Positions 10,701 to 21,031 of a DNA stretch of 64,000 bases are shown one piece after another; positions within the stretch are counted from its first letter, which is position 1; each line of letters begins with the position of its first letter. The position numbers and the translations under genes were made by a program. The notes beneath the pieces are model-generated. The model was not told where the DNA came from and made no database searches. It saw only the letters and a program-made list of their open reading frames with translations. The DNA is from Phoronis australis (taxonomy: Eukaryota; Phoronida; Phoronidae), in NCBI GenBank assembly GCA_002633005.1, contig NMRA01000420.1, forward strand, positions 288,070 to 352,069, given 5' to 3'.

Positions 10701-12225
10701 ACCAACTATGTCTGCCGGGTTTCACTATATAGTGAATAGTGCCATCACAGTTTATGCGTAAGACCACAGATTTCGTCCTTTGAAAATATATGGAGATGGC
10801 TAGTCCATAACTATAGCCTAAGGTCAGATTGATGTTGTGGGCCTCTAATCTGAGATTGTATTCACACTAACCTTGTTTATCTGAAGGGTAGAAGAATAGC
10901 CAGTTATTCTGCCAAAGTTGCCAATTTAACGATTCACTCATGATTTAGCCTAGCCAGCCAGCTAGCTGTATGAAGACTGTCGTCAAAATACAGCTAGGTA
11001 CCACTGTGTGTATTTCTTCCGTAGACCCCGAAATTGCACACAGCCTGGGTAGTTCTGCTCGTCACCGCGCCGTGAAACTTGTATCAATATGTAAAGCTAA
11101 AGACCGGTCGGGGTGCATGCAAAATCTGGGAATCAACCGACACTCACCTTGCCCGTTACAACCGTTTAAGTGAAAAACAATGCAATAAAAGTCATTTTCT
11201 TGCGTAACTCTCCGCCTTTTCTAATAATGAAAGGTATGTCGTTGTTTTGAAAACAATACGCTCGTGTCACGTGCACGCGCCATTCCCTAAATTTTTTGCG
11301 ACATCTCTCGGCAGATGATGATAGCTTGGCAGCAGCAAATTTCTTCTGAAATTCGGTTTTTCGGTATCAAAAGTCTAAAAACTTATGAAGTTAAACCAGT
11401 TCCGATAATTTGTTGCGACGTGTACGCAACCTCGCGAAAGAAGAACAGTTGATTGAAGAATCGGCGAAAAAATAAACTGGCCAATAGGTGACGCAATATT
11501 TCATGGCGCCGAAAGCCGTCGCTAAAGATCGCTCCACAACTTTAGCAGCAGAATAACGCTAGAACGCCATTTTTTCCAACACCATTAAATAATTTAGTTT
11601 ACTCAAGGAAGATTGTAGTTTTTAATGACTCCAATTTTGTGTCAGATTTTATCTTACCACTTTTTTACCCACACAGGTGCAAAGCTGTATATTTACGTAT
11701 ACAGCTTTGTACCAAGGCTAGATTTAGCTCAATTCCTGGGGGCTCAGATCGCGTGGTTCCTCTCTGCCTGTATTGCCTTAGCTATGTTTCAACTGGCACT
11801 GGTCAGATAAAGCTGTCCCTGATTTTGAAAACCCGTTACAGGCCCGTTGGCGTTAATGCGTTACTTCAGCTATTGACTGGTTCTCAAAATCAGCGACCGC
11901 TACATCCGACAAGTGCCGTTTCAACCTCCAGGCTCCAGTGATACACAACAGACTGCATTCCCTCAACCACTGACAGTGACACAGACAGTCACCGTAGTGT
12001 AGGAGACTGGTTCAGTGGTTGGGAGTCGCTCACTGTAGGACTCGTAGGAGACTGGTTGGGAGTCGGTCACTCAGTCACTGAACAAATTCAGCTGACTGTG
12101 CAGTGAATCAGATCAAAACGAAATCGAAGAATTAAAAACATACCAAATATATAAACAACAAAGAGACATTTGTTGGACTTGGCTTGCTGGATTGCTGCAG
12201 AGACTGAACCACCAAACCATTCCAT
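1572..12225 (-). CDS. UBXN4: UBX domain-containing protein 4 (erasin), ten coding exons; last C-terminal exon not found
   Basis: Exons (minus): 12144-12225, 9666-9800, 7463-7581, 6514-6749, 6243-6297, 5558-5727, 4467-4589, 3784-3886, 3215-3349, 1572-1762. All junctions are GT-AG and every phase joins, giving 449 codons plus two bases. Domains in order: N-terminal thioredoxin-like UAS-type domain (residues 1-112, starting MEWFGGSV and containing the FVAIRLD-like and VPSTYFIGENGVPLEV stretches), Ser/Thr/Pro-rich linker (113-190), charged Lys/Arg/Glu helix (191-306), UBX domain (about 307-386), membrane-embedded hydrophobic segment (about 403-425). This order and length (vertebrate members are about 500 residues) identify UBXN4. 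The family sits in the ER membrane with both ends in the cytosol and brings p97/VCP to ER-associated degradation. The start is the only ATG placing the conserved WF..S...AI..A. motif at the N-terminus. Odd points: the UBX loop reads FPN instead of the usual FPR, and the C-terminal 40-60 residues are missing from what I could find. Confidence 0.93.
1900..2718. mobile_element. Harbinger-type MITE with TTA target duplication
   Basis: The left end GGGCTGTTCCAGTAAAATCC and the right end, on the minus strand, GGGCTGTTCCAGCAAAATCT form an inverted repeat of about 60 bp that continues into a G-rich tract. TTA flanks both sides (1897-1899 and 2719-2721), the TWA-type duplication typical of PIF/Harbinger elements. 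Internal sequence has no transposase. It sits in the UBXN4 intron between coding exons 9 and 10. Confidence 0.7.
3008..3136 (+). repeat. 18-bp minisatellite, about 7 copies
   Basis: Unit GGCAGGCCATGAGACACG with scattered changes. In the UBXN4 intron after exon 9, 80 bp past the donor. Confidence 0.9.
3215..3349 (-). CDS. UBXN4: UBXN4 coding exon 9 (UBX domain, second half)
   Basis: Encodes HVSGTLGNSFVLKTTFPNRT then FTDTDMELSLLDLRLSPTAV and LLVLP. The TTFPNRTF loop stands where UBX domains normally carry the p97-contacting FPR. Acceptor GTTTTTCAG, donor GTAAGT. Confidence 0.93.
3784..3886 (-). CDS. UBXN4: UBXN4 coding exon 8 (UBX domain, first half)
   Basis: Encodes SLTARLQFRLPDGSSVTQQF then PSSDPLKSARNFIGQ: the first two strands and helix of the ubiquitin-like UBX fold. 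Acceptor TTTGTAG, donor GTAATA. Confidence 0.94.
4467..4589 (-). CDS. UBXN4: UBXN4 coding exon 7 (charged helix)
   Basis: Encodes EERAARFHKEKEAREMAASQ through AQNAATRR, continuing the charged helix. Acceptor TTGGACAG, donor GTGGGC; phase 2 out. Confidence 0.93.
5353..5449. mobile_element. Fold-back MITE, diverged sibling
   Basis: Arms GGTCCCATATTTTGAGAACC and GGTTCCCAAAATGCGAGACC, with the same loop ATGCCTGTTATTCTGTGGAG as the copy at 37931. In a UBXN4 intron. Confidence 0.65.
5558..5727 (-). CDS. UBXN4: UBXN4 coding exon 6 (charged helix)
   Basis: Encodes KERQKEIERRGLGKDMLKAK through AREKVKAQIAKDK. The segment IERRxxGKxM is a strongly conserved UBXN4 signature. Predicted to form a long charged single helix or coiled coil. 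Acceptor GTTACAG, donor GTGAGT. Confidence 0.95.
5917..6035 (+). repeat. Short imperfect tandem repeat
   Basis: Unit about 19 bp, CACCACACTGAGTTCATATT, six imperfect copies. Confidence 0.85.
6243..6297 (-). CDS. UBXN4: UBXN4 coding exon 5
   Basis: Short exon (55 nt) encoding AKQLIEQKRQEKEAAEKE, start of the charged helix. Acceptor TCTTCAG, donor GTAATA; phase 2 in, phase 0 out, both matching the neighbouring exons. Confidence 0.9.
6514..6749 (-). CDS. UBXN4: UBXN4 coding exon 4 (linker)
   Basis: Acceptor TTTGTAG, donor GTTCTG. Encodes a low-complexity Ser/Thr/Pro/Gln/Ala linker (LHADQLNAVSASQ... to SLEDKVDR). The final VRATSLEDKVDR resembles the conserved helix start that follows the linker in other UBXN4 proteins. 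Confidence 0.9.
7030..7455 (+). repeat. 29-bp minisatellite, about 15 copies
   Basis: Unit GGGCACAGTTAACAAAGATA then TCTAACCAG; copies nearly identical. GTTAAC (HpaI-like palindrome) and GATATC recur in each unit. Ends 8 bp from the UBXN4 exon 3 donor. Confidence 0.95.
7463..7581 (-). CDS. UBXN4: UBXN4 coding exon 3
   Basis: Acceptor ACATCAG, donor GTTAGA. Encodes YPVVIVPSTYFIGENGVPLE and ends FIEKIKKVRQ, the last strands and helix of the thioredoxin-like domain. The donor lies directly against a 29-bp minisatellite (7030-7455), and a copy of the exon's last 18 bases sits at the far end of that array (about 7008-7025). Confidence 0.95.
8040..9100. other. UBXN4 intron, no feature seen
   Basis: AT-rich intron sequence. 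A 65-bp phrase (GGGTTTC.AAAGGAGCGTG.TGGTGAATGG) occurs twice, at 8190 and 8285. No exon, RNA gene or mobile element recognised. Confidence 0.5.
9117..9262 (+). repeat. 16-bp tandem repeat, about 9 copies
   Basis: Unit TTTTACTAGCGATCAC. In the UBXN4 intron between exons 3 and 2. Confidence 0.92.
9666..9800 (-). CDS. UBXN4: UBXN4 coding exon 2
   Basis: Acceptor TTTCAG, donor GTATCC. Encodes QDDLSKQMETTW followed by HLVAIRLDAKSTECSQFSAI, the middle of the thioredoxin-like domain. The active-site CxxC of true thioredoxins is absent, as is usual in this family. Confidence 0.93.
11811..11899. mobile_element. Fold-back MITE, third diverged copy
   Basis: Arms GCTGTCCCTGATTTTGAAAA and GGTTCTCAAAATCAGCGACC; loop differs from the other two. 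In the first UBXN4 intron. Confidence 0.45.
11985..12100 (+). repeat. Short imperfect direct repeats
   Basis: GTAGGAGACTGGTT and GGTTGGGAGTCG each occur twice, with several TCACTGA/GTCACTC phrases. Just downstream of UBXN4 exon 1. Confidence 0.6.
12144..12225 (-). CDS. UBXN4: UBXN4 coding exon 1 (start codon at 12225-12223)
   Basis: Reads MEWFGGSVSAAIQQAKSNKC and then a hydrophobic strand LFVVYIF before a donor GTATG. It ends in phase 1 (G), which joins GC of exon 2 to make Gly. The beta-strand start matches the thioredoxin-like fold of the family. Confidence 0.92.
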
Positions 12226-12589
12226 ACTGTGTTGGACTCTTTATTTACAATTATTTTGCTAAGTAAAGTACCACAAAACTGATCACCACAAGTCGATTAC
12301 GTGTGCGAGACTGTACGAGAATCACTACCTTATCTAACTCCAAAACAAAAAGATTAAATGCAAGGGAAAGTGGGGAAAGATACTCCGATCTAGATAGTTA
12401 ACTGACGACGACTGGGAAAATCAGACACCCCAAGTGATTGAAATATCGGCGCATACGTCTAAGCTAAGCTTATAAGTGATAAGTGCAAGCTGATACCCAT
12501 TATGCGCATAAAGGTTGACCCAAACAAGCGACTACAATCATATTAGCTCCACGGCGGCCGTATACGAACTGAGGCCTACGTCATTGGTG

Positions 12590-15040
12590 TCAATGTTTAG
12601 TCCCGCACTGACCAACACGCGCCAAGTTTATTATAGAAATGTAACGGGAATCGGTGGAGCACCCGATTAGAACCGATCTATGTAGTATCTAAAGGTCGAC
12701 AGTTCATAGCCAATAGAAATTATTGCCCTTTTGACGGTACTTTCTTACTCGTCGTTCGTATAGCAGACGGAGAAAACCATCGGCCATGCGGTTGACGGAC
12801 AGAACTGAGTTATAGAGAGTGAAACAAGATCGAGAGAAGTAAACATATATAATGAGTCTATTACGCCCTAAAGATAAACTACAAAACTACAAACTTGCAC
12901 CAAGGATCACTAAAGAGAACAAAAATCGTTAGTTCAGTTGATGGTTGTGATTCTTTGAGAGTATAGAATCGTGAGACCCGGCAAAATCCAAGTCTGGGCG
13001 TGCATGACAAGTTTTGGGGCAATGGGTTTTCAAGTTAAAAGTAAAAAAAAACACTCAAAATGCAAAGTGAAAATTCCGTTACCGGAAGTACCAAATACGA
13101 GGATTCACAGACAACAGACACCCCTTTAAAATATAATTGACCGGCACTCTGGCGTCTCAGTGGAACCCAGTAGACGGAAGGTAAGACTTTGAATGCCCAT
13201 AAACCACGACCAGGTGCGTAAAATACAGTTTTCTCCTTGTCCAAGTTCCGCCATCGGAATTTGTCAGAAGCCACTGCACTAGCCAAGTCAAGCGAACCCA
13301 ACTGATCATAGGCTAACACAAATCATTCTCGGGAGTGGAATTACATTTTTGGTTGTGACAGAATTCAACGCACTAATATCAATACACCACTGTCCAGCTA
13401 AGTTACCCGAACTCATGTATATCTACCTTTTTGTGAACCAAATCATATTAGAAGCCCATAGCGCGGGGCTCAATGAAACACTGATGCGGATCATTTTCTC
13501 AATCTAATCCACAATTTCACGTTGTGCGAGAGGATGTTTGTTTTAATGGGATGATTGTCCCCGGTATGGAGTTTATTATGTCGGACTCTGTCAGTGAGAC
13601 CCAACTTTCCATTGATCGGTTCCACAAAAACGTCAATTCAATAAATCCAATGCTCTAACCTTGGCAGCCTGTTCAGGTTGAGTAGCAGCTATTGCGTTCA
13701 CGATCAATGGATGCCGATCAGTGAGGATCGAGACACCACCGTCCTTCGCCACTACACTGTGCCCGCGGAAGAGAATCTGAATTTACTACAAAGTGTACAA
13801 AAGGTCGTAATTACGAGCGTAATTATGCGCGACACTTTCACTCGAACGGCCAACGATATGAAACATTTGCGGTTGTTTCTGAACGGAATTTCCAGCTTGA
13901 CGTAATTCGTCAAGTGCCCGGCAGAATCACAATGAAAAATACTGGACACGAAAACGGGAACCGGAATGATAGATGGACTCGAACCTGTACGTTCAAATGG
14001 ATTACAAGACAAAATACGGAAACTCAACTTACCTACGAAATACTCGAAAAAATGAAAGATACAATCCTAAAATATTTCACCAGCAGCCTAGGTGTTAATT
14101 AAGAGGTAATGAAAATGTGATCGATAGAACGGCTTTCACGATCACGGGGTGCCCGTCGGTTCACTCGATCATGGCCGGCTTCTTGGCCAAGACAAAAAAT
14201 ATTTCTGTTCCGTTCCTCATACTAGGACGCGAACATAAGAGTAGAGAAAGGAAAGTTCTGACAGAATGTTGTTTACGTAGAAGATATCACCATAGCGGGT
14301 TCATCCGCTGTCCCGACCCGCACCGGCCACGGGAATCAACACCGATCTATTTAGTATCGCCTAGCTCAGTGTTCGTGGCCGATAAAAATTATTTCAACGT
14401 CGTGTACTTTCTTACTTGTTCATATCGCATACGAAAGGGTCATGGTGACAACTCATAGAGAGTGAAAGAAGAAAAAAGGTATGAGCTTTTATGCGCTGAC
14501 GGAATACAAACTACAAACTTACAATATAAAGTTCCGTCGTCATCTCCGCCCAAATTTTCGCCCAAAAAATACTTGAGCTTGAAAAATACCGAAAAACTGA
14601 AAACAATCCCGAATGTATATCTAAGACTCTCCAATAAATAAGATTCAGCTAGTTTGTTTGGGATTCCTCTGGCTGCGAATAGGATCGAGACCCGGCAGAA
14701 TCCACGACTAATAGTGTCGTGTGGGCGGCTCATCAGTTTTATAGGCGAATTCGCGGCTGTGAATGCACATGTACCAAAATACGCTGAAATACGGGTCTCA
14801 AGTAAAATGTTAAAACCAATCAAAATCCAAAGTGAAAATTCCGGCCGTAGTGAGGGAACACCAATAGACCGTGCACCCCTCTCCCGCTCTGAGCTTCCAC
14901 TGGGAAACGCCGGGACTCACGAAAGACTCGCAGTTGAATCAACATCAGACCTCTCGTCACACCTAACTCGTGGCATTCGCGGATGTTACACGCCAAAAGT
15001 GAAAAGAGTCACAGCGTGGTCAAATACTGCTCAAAAATGA
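12590..15040 (+). repeat. Diverged direct repeats upstream of UBXN4
   Basis: Order of shared blocks in 12640-13110: GGGAATC.., CCGATCTAT.TAGTATC, ACTTTCTTAC, ATAGAGAGTGAAA, AAACTACAAACTT, GAGACCCGGCA.AATCCA, AAAGTGAAAATTCCG. The same order occurs at 14330-14850. CCCGGCAGAATC also occurs at 13918, and TTCACGATCA at 13696 and 14134. No frame is kept between copies. This covers the long gene-free 5' flank of UBXN4. Confidence 0.6.
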
Positions 15041-15220
15041 CAAGCCGCGCCTTCTAGTTGGCCTTCCTTTTATATAAACCACGGAATAACGACATGAGCG
15101 ACTACTTTAACCCTAAACACTACAAAGAAGGACCTACTTATGTCCCGATTTTTACTGTAATGTGTATCGACCAATAAATGATCGCTCGTAAATCAAAATC
15201 AGCTATTTAACATCGTTAGC
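14980..15220 (+). repeat. Dispersed repeat family B, 3' part
   Basis: Shares GTGGTCAAATACT (with 36130), ACCACGGAA, TGTCCCGATTTTTAC and CGACCAATAAATG.TC (with 24600-24670). Confidence 0.5.
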
Positions 15221-15724
15221 AAAGGTTTGTTGGTATTCTATGTTCATATGTTGACACCTGGTCAACTGGTGGGGTTGTTGTTTACCACCGCCCCGATCTC
15301 ATGACGACATTTGTCCCCGATATCCCCTATTCGCCTTCAAAGGTCAAGGTTTAACTTTTCTTCATGTCACATGACCGACCGCGAACGAGAGTTTTCCATG
15401 TTCATCGGCCCATTATACGATCATCAACGTATCAGTTTTGCATAGTTCTCCAAGTATCACATCACATGTGAAACATACGGAAATCAAGCTCTTCAGCCCT
15501 TCTTTCTGTTGCTATGCCCATTAATAGGGTGAGTTTAATTCTGCCATTGATATTTACACTGCAGTTGCGAAGTTCATGACCCGGTAGCCAAAGTTTGGTT
15601 ATAATTCAGTAATTCATCACTGAAGTTAGATACTGATCACCATTTTACTGAGCCAGCTAGAGACGGTGGTCACTGCCTATTATCACCTCAGCCTGAAGTT
15701 CATGATAATTTAGATGGTTAAGTC

Positions 15725-16116
15725 ATGTTCATTTATGACTGCATGGTTATTGGACTTGTATAACTAAGCGGCCTCAACTTCCTTATGACGGCTAGACCTG
15801 TTTCTCCATTTTTGTCATAATTTTAGTCCTTGTTGTAGCATGTAGATGAATTGTATGTCAGTCTCTAACAGGCACTTATTAGCTGAATGGCCAGCACGCT
15901 CGCCAGTTTTATTGGGGTCAATGTTCATTTATGACTGCATGGTTATTGGACTTGTATAACTAAGCGGCCTCAACTTCCTTATGACGGCTAGACCTGTTTC
16001 TCCATTTTTGTCATAATTTTAGTCCTTGTTGTAGTATGTAGATGAATTGTATGTCAGTCTCTAACAGGCACTTATTAGCTGAATGGCCAGCACGCTCGCC
16101 AGTTTTATTGGGGTCA
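15725..16116 (+). repeat. Tandem duplication, 196-bp unit, two copies
   Basis: 15725-15920 and 15921-16116 are almost identical (one visible base change, AGCATG / AGTATG). Near identity means a recent duplication or an assembly repeat error. Each unit ends inside a tRNA-like SINE head. Confidence 0.9.
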
Positions 16117-16330
16117 CTGGTTCGATTCCCGGGTCGGGTAAGTTCGGCTATCGCAGCAAATTGGCATAGTCGTCAAACACTGCAGATGTGATGCCGAGGA
16201 AGCACAACCAATGATGACCCCCTGACCCCAGGCAGCTAGTGCAAGTCTAGTGACAATGTGTATTGTTTCCTTTGAAGTAAGTAGTCTGGCTATGATGTTT
16301 TTATGTGTACGATTCTATTTCTCTTGCAGC
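16070..16330 (+). repeat. tRNA-derived SINE
   Basis: A-box-like TTAGCTGAATGGCC (about 16075-16088) and a strong B box GGTTCGATTCC (16119-16129) at tRNA spacing, followed by a non-tRNA body (GTCAAACACTGCAGATGTGATGCC). The acceptor stem does not pair, so it is not a tRNA gene. The first copy of the 196-bp duplication holds only the A-box half. Confidence 0.55.
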
Positions 16331-16476
16331 TTTGATGACCTCATCTGATCATCTTTAAGAGTACAAATACACATACAGTTACTGAGGTTACGGATAAATA
16401 CTGGTTAGATAAATAATTGTGAATCACGTATACTCTGCATCCTTGTCCTTGACGCTATGTTACTGTATGATGGCTG

Positions 16477-16803
16477 GTGAATATTCACATTGTTATATCA
16501 CAAAGTAGTTCTAACCAGGAAGCTCCCGTGACCCGTCAGGTAGATATCTTTATGTTGGGCACTAGGAAAACAATTTTCAGTACTTGTGAAGTCGAGGTCG
16601 TGTTTGCAATTTTGCAACAAATGGGAATTACTTCTAGTGACTGTAAAAAGAATTCAGAATGTTTAATAACACAAGTGCTTTATGAGGAAAAGTCAATCAA
16701 AACCAAAAATGAAAGTCATCATTTGAAATTTAAAAAATGGATTGTTTTACTACTTTTGTTTGCAGCACTTGTTAAGTCAATAATGTGTCTGAGTCATGGA
16801 TGA
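16477..16803 (+). other. Hypothetical 108-codon frame with C-terminal hydrophobic segment
   Basis: Lys/Ser/Glu-rich body followed by WIVLLLLFAALVKSIMCL near the end. No family recognised; the region is AT-rich and no splice signals support it. Reported only because it is long for this region and outside repeats. Confidence 0.12.
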
Positions 16804-17827
16804 TATCGGCTCTTTGGTTCTAAATGTGACTGTTCACCTGCACCGTAATATATGCAATATAGTGTGAAGTAAGGCTATCCCAGCTAATGGAGAGTGCGCT
16901 TAAGAAAAAGTGTTGATAAAGTAGTTCTTCAGTTACATCACACAAAACTAATTGACTTGTCAAAGTTTGTAAATTGAAGCTGATTAGGAATTCTCTCACA
17001 CTGCTATCTTTAAATAATACAGCGTTAGTTTAAACTGGGTGTAGACTCATTACCTGTAAACTAATTCTTGAAATAGATTGTGCCATTCAATATATACTGA
17101 GTGTTGGTCCCTCATTTTGACATCTGATAAATTGAGAGCAAAAAACAGTTTATCAACATAGGGCACGTTCATGTGACCAGGGATACACGTGATTGCTTCT
17201 AATTAATGTATTTTGCATTTTGAAAAATTAAGACTGGATTTATAAGAGAAAATTATTTAATTTGCAACACAAAAGTTATTTTTCGTCTGAATACCGTATA
17301 CATTTTCTTTACGTGTCTGTGTTTGTTGAGAAATACGACAGTAAATTTCCAGTCTTGCACCAAAATGTGTGTCATTTAAATGAAGAACTACCATGCTTCC
17401 ATATCGGGTGGATGTGCATCTCTGAAACCAAGACAGCATAGTGGTCGTGGTCTGGGGCCTGACTCAGTTTGACACCTGCTGCTCTCTACTTAGAGAAAAA
17501 GCTCGAGCCGACATCAAGTTCAAGCAAGGTCTTGATATTTTTTTCAAAAGCAACACAAGCAAGGTTTTAAACTGTTCAATCACGTCACAACGGGCTGTGA
17601 GAGTGAATGACTCATTGCGCACATACCCCGGTAATACATTGCTCACCTGGCTCAGAACAAGTAAGGGCAACCATGCCACTGCACCAATGAAGCTGGTTTA
17701 GGATGAGAAAACATGATATATGCACCACGTATGCTTGTGTCAATGCTGGCGATTTTTTTTTAAATGACCAACTAAATTGCAATACCTTACCCCTGTAATA
17801 AATTTAAAAAGCACCAGACCAGTACCA

Positions 17828-18016
17828 TTACGCTTTTTGGCCATACTGATCTTGCATATATTTCCATTCCACACTCTTACTGATCATCACTGGTAACCAG
17901 TGTTGTGGTATTCTCTTCTCTCCAGGTTCCAGCCAATACAGTTGCTTGCTTTCACTTCCCCAGCTAGATAACCAGGTCACATGACCTGTATCCCCTTTCC
18001 ATGCTACTTTAGACAA
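17828..18016 (-). other. Coding-like minus-strand frame, 62 codons
   Basis: Reads LSKVAWKGDTGHVTWLSSWG, then SESKQLYWLEPGEKRIPQHW and a tail ending DQYGQKA before TAA. The high Trp, Lys, Glu and Tyr content and low Ile/Phe content are unlike chance frames here. No convincing acceptor or upstream exon seen. It could be a C-terminal exon, a retrocopy fragment or chance. I do not recognise the family. Confidence 0.2.
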
Positions 18017-18019
18017 CCC

Positions 18020-20925
18020 ATTTACTTTTAATTATCACTATTGGGTATGGCTATAGTTTTTTACACACACCCACGTTTTACTAAAAACAACACTTGGTAT
18101 CAGCTTGTTCCATGTGCTGATGAGAAGCTATTTGCGTGCTTGCTAAAGACCATGCTGCAGCGTAAAACAGTCTAGTGCCTAGTGTTCAGAAATAAGACAG
18201 TAGTGTCTAGTGTTCAGCAATAACCAACTACCAGACAGTTGTTTCCAATCCCAGAATGACATCTACATTAATTTTGACTTCAGAACAGATTCAAGCCAAT
18301 TTCATAATGGCAAGTGATCTAAGTCGGAAGTTGAATTTTGTGACGTAGGGAGAGTTTATAGCAATTAAGTAGCCTTCTCCATAAAAACACTGGATTTCAA
18401 AAGTAATTTTTTCTGTGGAAGGTTCCAGTAAAATTCTCCAGTTTGGGACAGTCTCTGAAATTTGGAACATCGAAATTCAAGTCAAAATTGAATTTTCCTT
18501 GAAGATTAGGACATAGCTTTGGCGTTTATCATATTTCTCAAATATTCACTACTTGCATACTTTGGTGGCTCTGCAAAAATACCAAAACTGTTGTGCATTG
18601 TATTATAAAGGACACCTCGTCTTGGCATCAATTTTAATAACACGAATGTGAAAGCGTGCATGTTCCAAACATGCAGAACCAATGAGAGCAATATAACCCT
18701 GACTTCAGCTCTATTGAAGTTTGCCTATTCTATTAATATTACTTGCTCACCTGAGATCACTTTGTAACAAATGGTGCTTTGGTATGTTGTGAAATCCCCA
18801 TACTCGGTCTAAGCTTACTTTTGGATGGTCCAGGGGTCTAAACTCCAAACTCGGACTTGACTCAGATTCAGACTACAAAGTATCATGCCGCATGATTCAT
18901 GTACCAAGTTGTAAGTTTAGTCCAAATATTACACAATCCGTCGATTTTCTAGTGGAGTTTTGAGTCCAGAGCAAAGATACTATCCTATAAAATCTTTGTC
19001 CAGGGGTTGCTTCCCAGGCTGAAGTCATCAACATGAAATTGTAATAATAAGGTTAGTGGCTAGGAACAGTAAGATCGCTGTATAAAAACCAGAACAAGGG
19101 AGATTACTCCCAAAACAAGATTGGTTTTAAAGGAATGATGCACGTGGCTTAATTCGTCACACTGCAAGATGGTGATTGAAGAATTCAATGTTTTTTTAGC
19201 CGGTTCAACAAGTTGTAATGCAGCTTCAAATGCGTAAAGTAACAAAAAAGCAAATCCTGCGGGACTTTTCTATTATTTGCCCACAGATTGTTATGTGGAG
19301 GTAATAATTTGCGTTTTATTGACTTTTACAAAACTTTTATTCCAGCTATATCGGCAGTTGGTTCAACGTTGATCCTAACTACTGGAGCGCCCTGTGGGAC
19401 CTCTTTCTTGAAGAGACTATTGGCTTTTGTCTTTTGATTTTAGCAAAAAGTCAGAAATCTGACTACGGATAGTCAAAAATTCATTTTTTGTCTTAGGGTT
19501 TTTTGAAATATCTTCTTTCTAGTCTAGCTATCTTTTGACTTTGAGTTGTGAACAAATTTTCTGGTTTTCAGCCTTAACCTGATTTTTAGCCAATAGACTT
19601 TTCAAGAAACAGGCCTGTGTTGGCTGCATTGCTTAAGAGCCTGTTTTATTCTTCAAATTGTATTGCTATTTTGATTTCGAATTTTTGTTTAAGTCAAAGT
19701 CAATATACTCTTCCAGACACTGACCCCTGGTGGCCATCATTTACTGCTTATTTGCTGAATTTTCGACTTGGTTAATATGATTTTTAATACACTTGTAGTA
19801 ACACAGTTTGTTTCAGCTCTCAATGAGACAGCATGATAATGCGGCCATTTCAGTGCTAAGATGCTTTGGCTGCCATTGGTAGCTTGTAGTGTCTCCCTGC
19901 CGTCATTTTTCACTTGTCTTTTATATTTTATGATTTTTTTTGACCAGCGACGCCAGTCCTTTTTGAAAATATTCAGAAAATTCAATTTGTTGTCCTCTTA
20001 TCTACGTCCGCTTTCAAGATGGCGTTGCATTGGTAAGGTAAAAAATACTAGACTAATACTTGATTATTGGATAACTTATTTCAGTAAATGCCTTATTGCA
20101 ATCCAATATAAAATGAATGCAAGGTATTGTGAATGAAAACTTATGCGGAACCCAATCATTGTCCTGTCTCCTTTTGAATTCATAATAAATAAATGCACAA
20201 ACTTCCTTTTGCACTGTGTTTATAGATACATGTTTACACTTGACATAACATAAGACCTTTCAGGAAGGTAAACGACTCTTAGGTCACTGTAACGGTTATG
20301 GTCCTCAGGCGCAATTATTATCAGCGGTAGTAATATAGTAACTAATACAGATTATACAATCTATTTGATAGAAAAAATACTCTTGTCTTGATATTAAATA
20401 GAATGCCACTATTCACAGTAAGCCGATAAATGTTGTAATATTTTCAAACTTTTGATTAGATTAACACGGCATTATCTATGTTTGGCTGGACTTCCTTCTG
20501 TTTCCAGTTAACAACCAGGATGGTCCTAGGAGATGTGTATTGACGTGTTCATTTTTACATTTTACTGACTCGACAAACCTGCTGGAACTTATTAACCATC
20601 TTAAAATGACCTGGTGCACTATCACATGAAGACTCATGATTTTAACATCATATTCATTTCTCATCTTCAACAAGTTTAACCAAGATAACTCAAGTACATT
20701 CAATCAGGACAATTTATTAACTAATTGCTTAACCGGTGTTCCTTAAGTTCAGAAATGTTCATTTTATGGAACACCCATTCAAAACGGGACTCTCTATAGG
20801 ACTGCTTCACAGAACATCGTCTCATAAGTTCAATCACTGTATTTCAGAGGCCATGGAGAGGCTTGCTATTAGTGCTGTCTGTCTTATAATGTGTGCTAAG
20901 TTCCATTTTGTCATTTCTCTGTCTC
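18020..20925. other. Upstream of STARD3 coding exon 1, no gene seen
   Basis: AT-rich, no open frame of interest and no clear repeat. An untranslated STARD3 first exon could lie here or between 12.3 and 16 kb, but I cannot place it. Confidence 0.4.
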
Positions 20926-20930
20926 TCTAG

Positions 20931-21031
20931 CAATTAGAAGACATGGCAGGTAAATCACCTGGCCGGGATGAAGAAGCTGCCCTGGCTGGATCTATTCTAT
21001 ATAACAGCTTCAACAACTCCCAAAATCACAA
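20931..21031 (+). CDS. STARD3: STARD3 exon with start codon (ATG at 20943)
   Basis: Acceptor TCTCTCTAG at 20922-20930, then 12 bases of 5' untranslated sequence before ATG. Encodes MAGKSPGRDEEAALAGSILY and NSFNNSQNH; ends in phase 2 before GTAAGT. An acceptor immediately before the start means an upstream non-coding exon must exist. Confidence 0.85.

Noticed and set aside
13035-13319. 94-codon minus-strand frame as an upstream exon of UBXN4
   Set aside because: The true first coding exon is at 12144-12225 and begins with the family's conserved start; the frame here has no splice link to it.
14440-15040. Overlapping 127- and 128-codon frames on opposite strands
   Set aside because: They fall in the diverged direct repeats, frames are not kept between copies, and the proteins resemble nothing I know.
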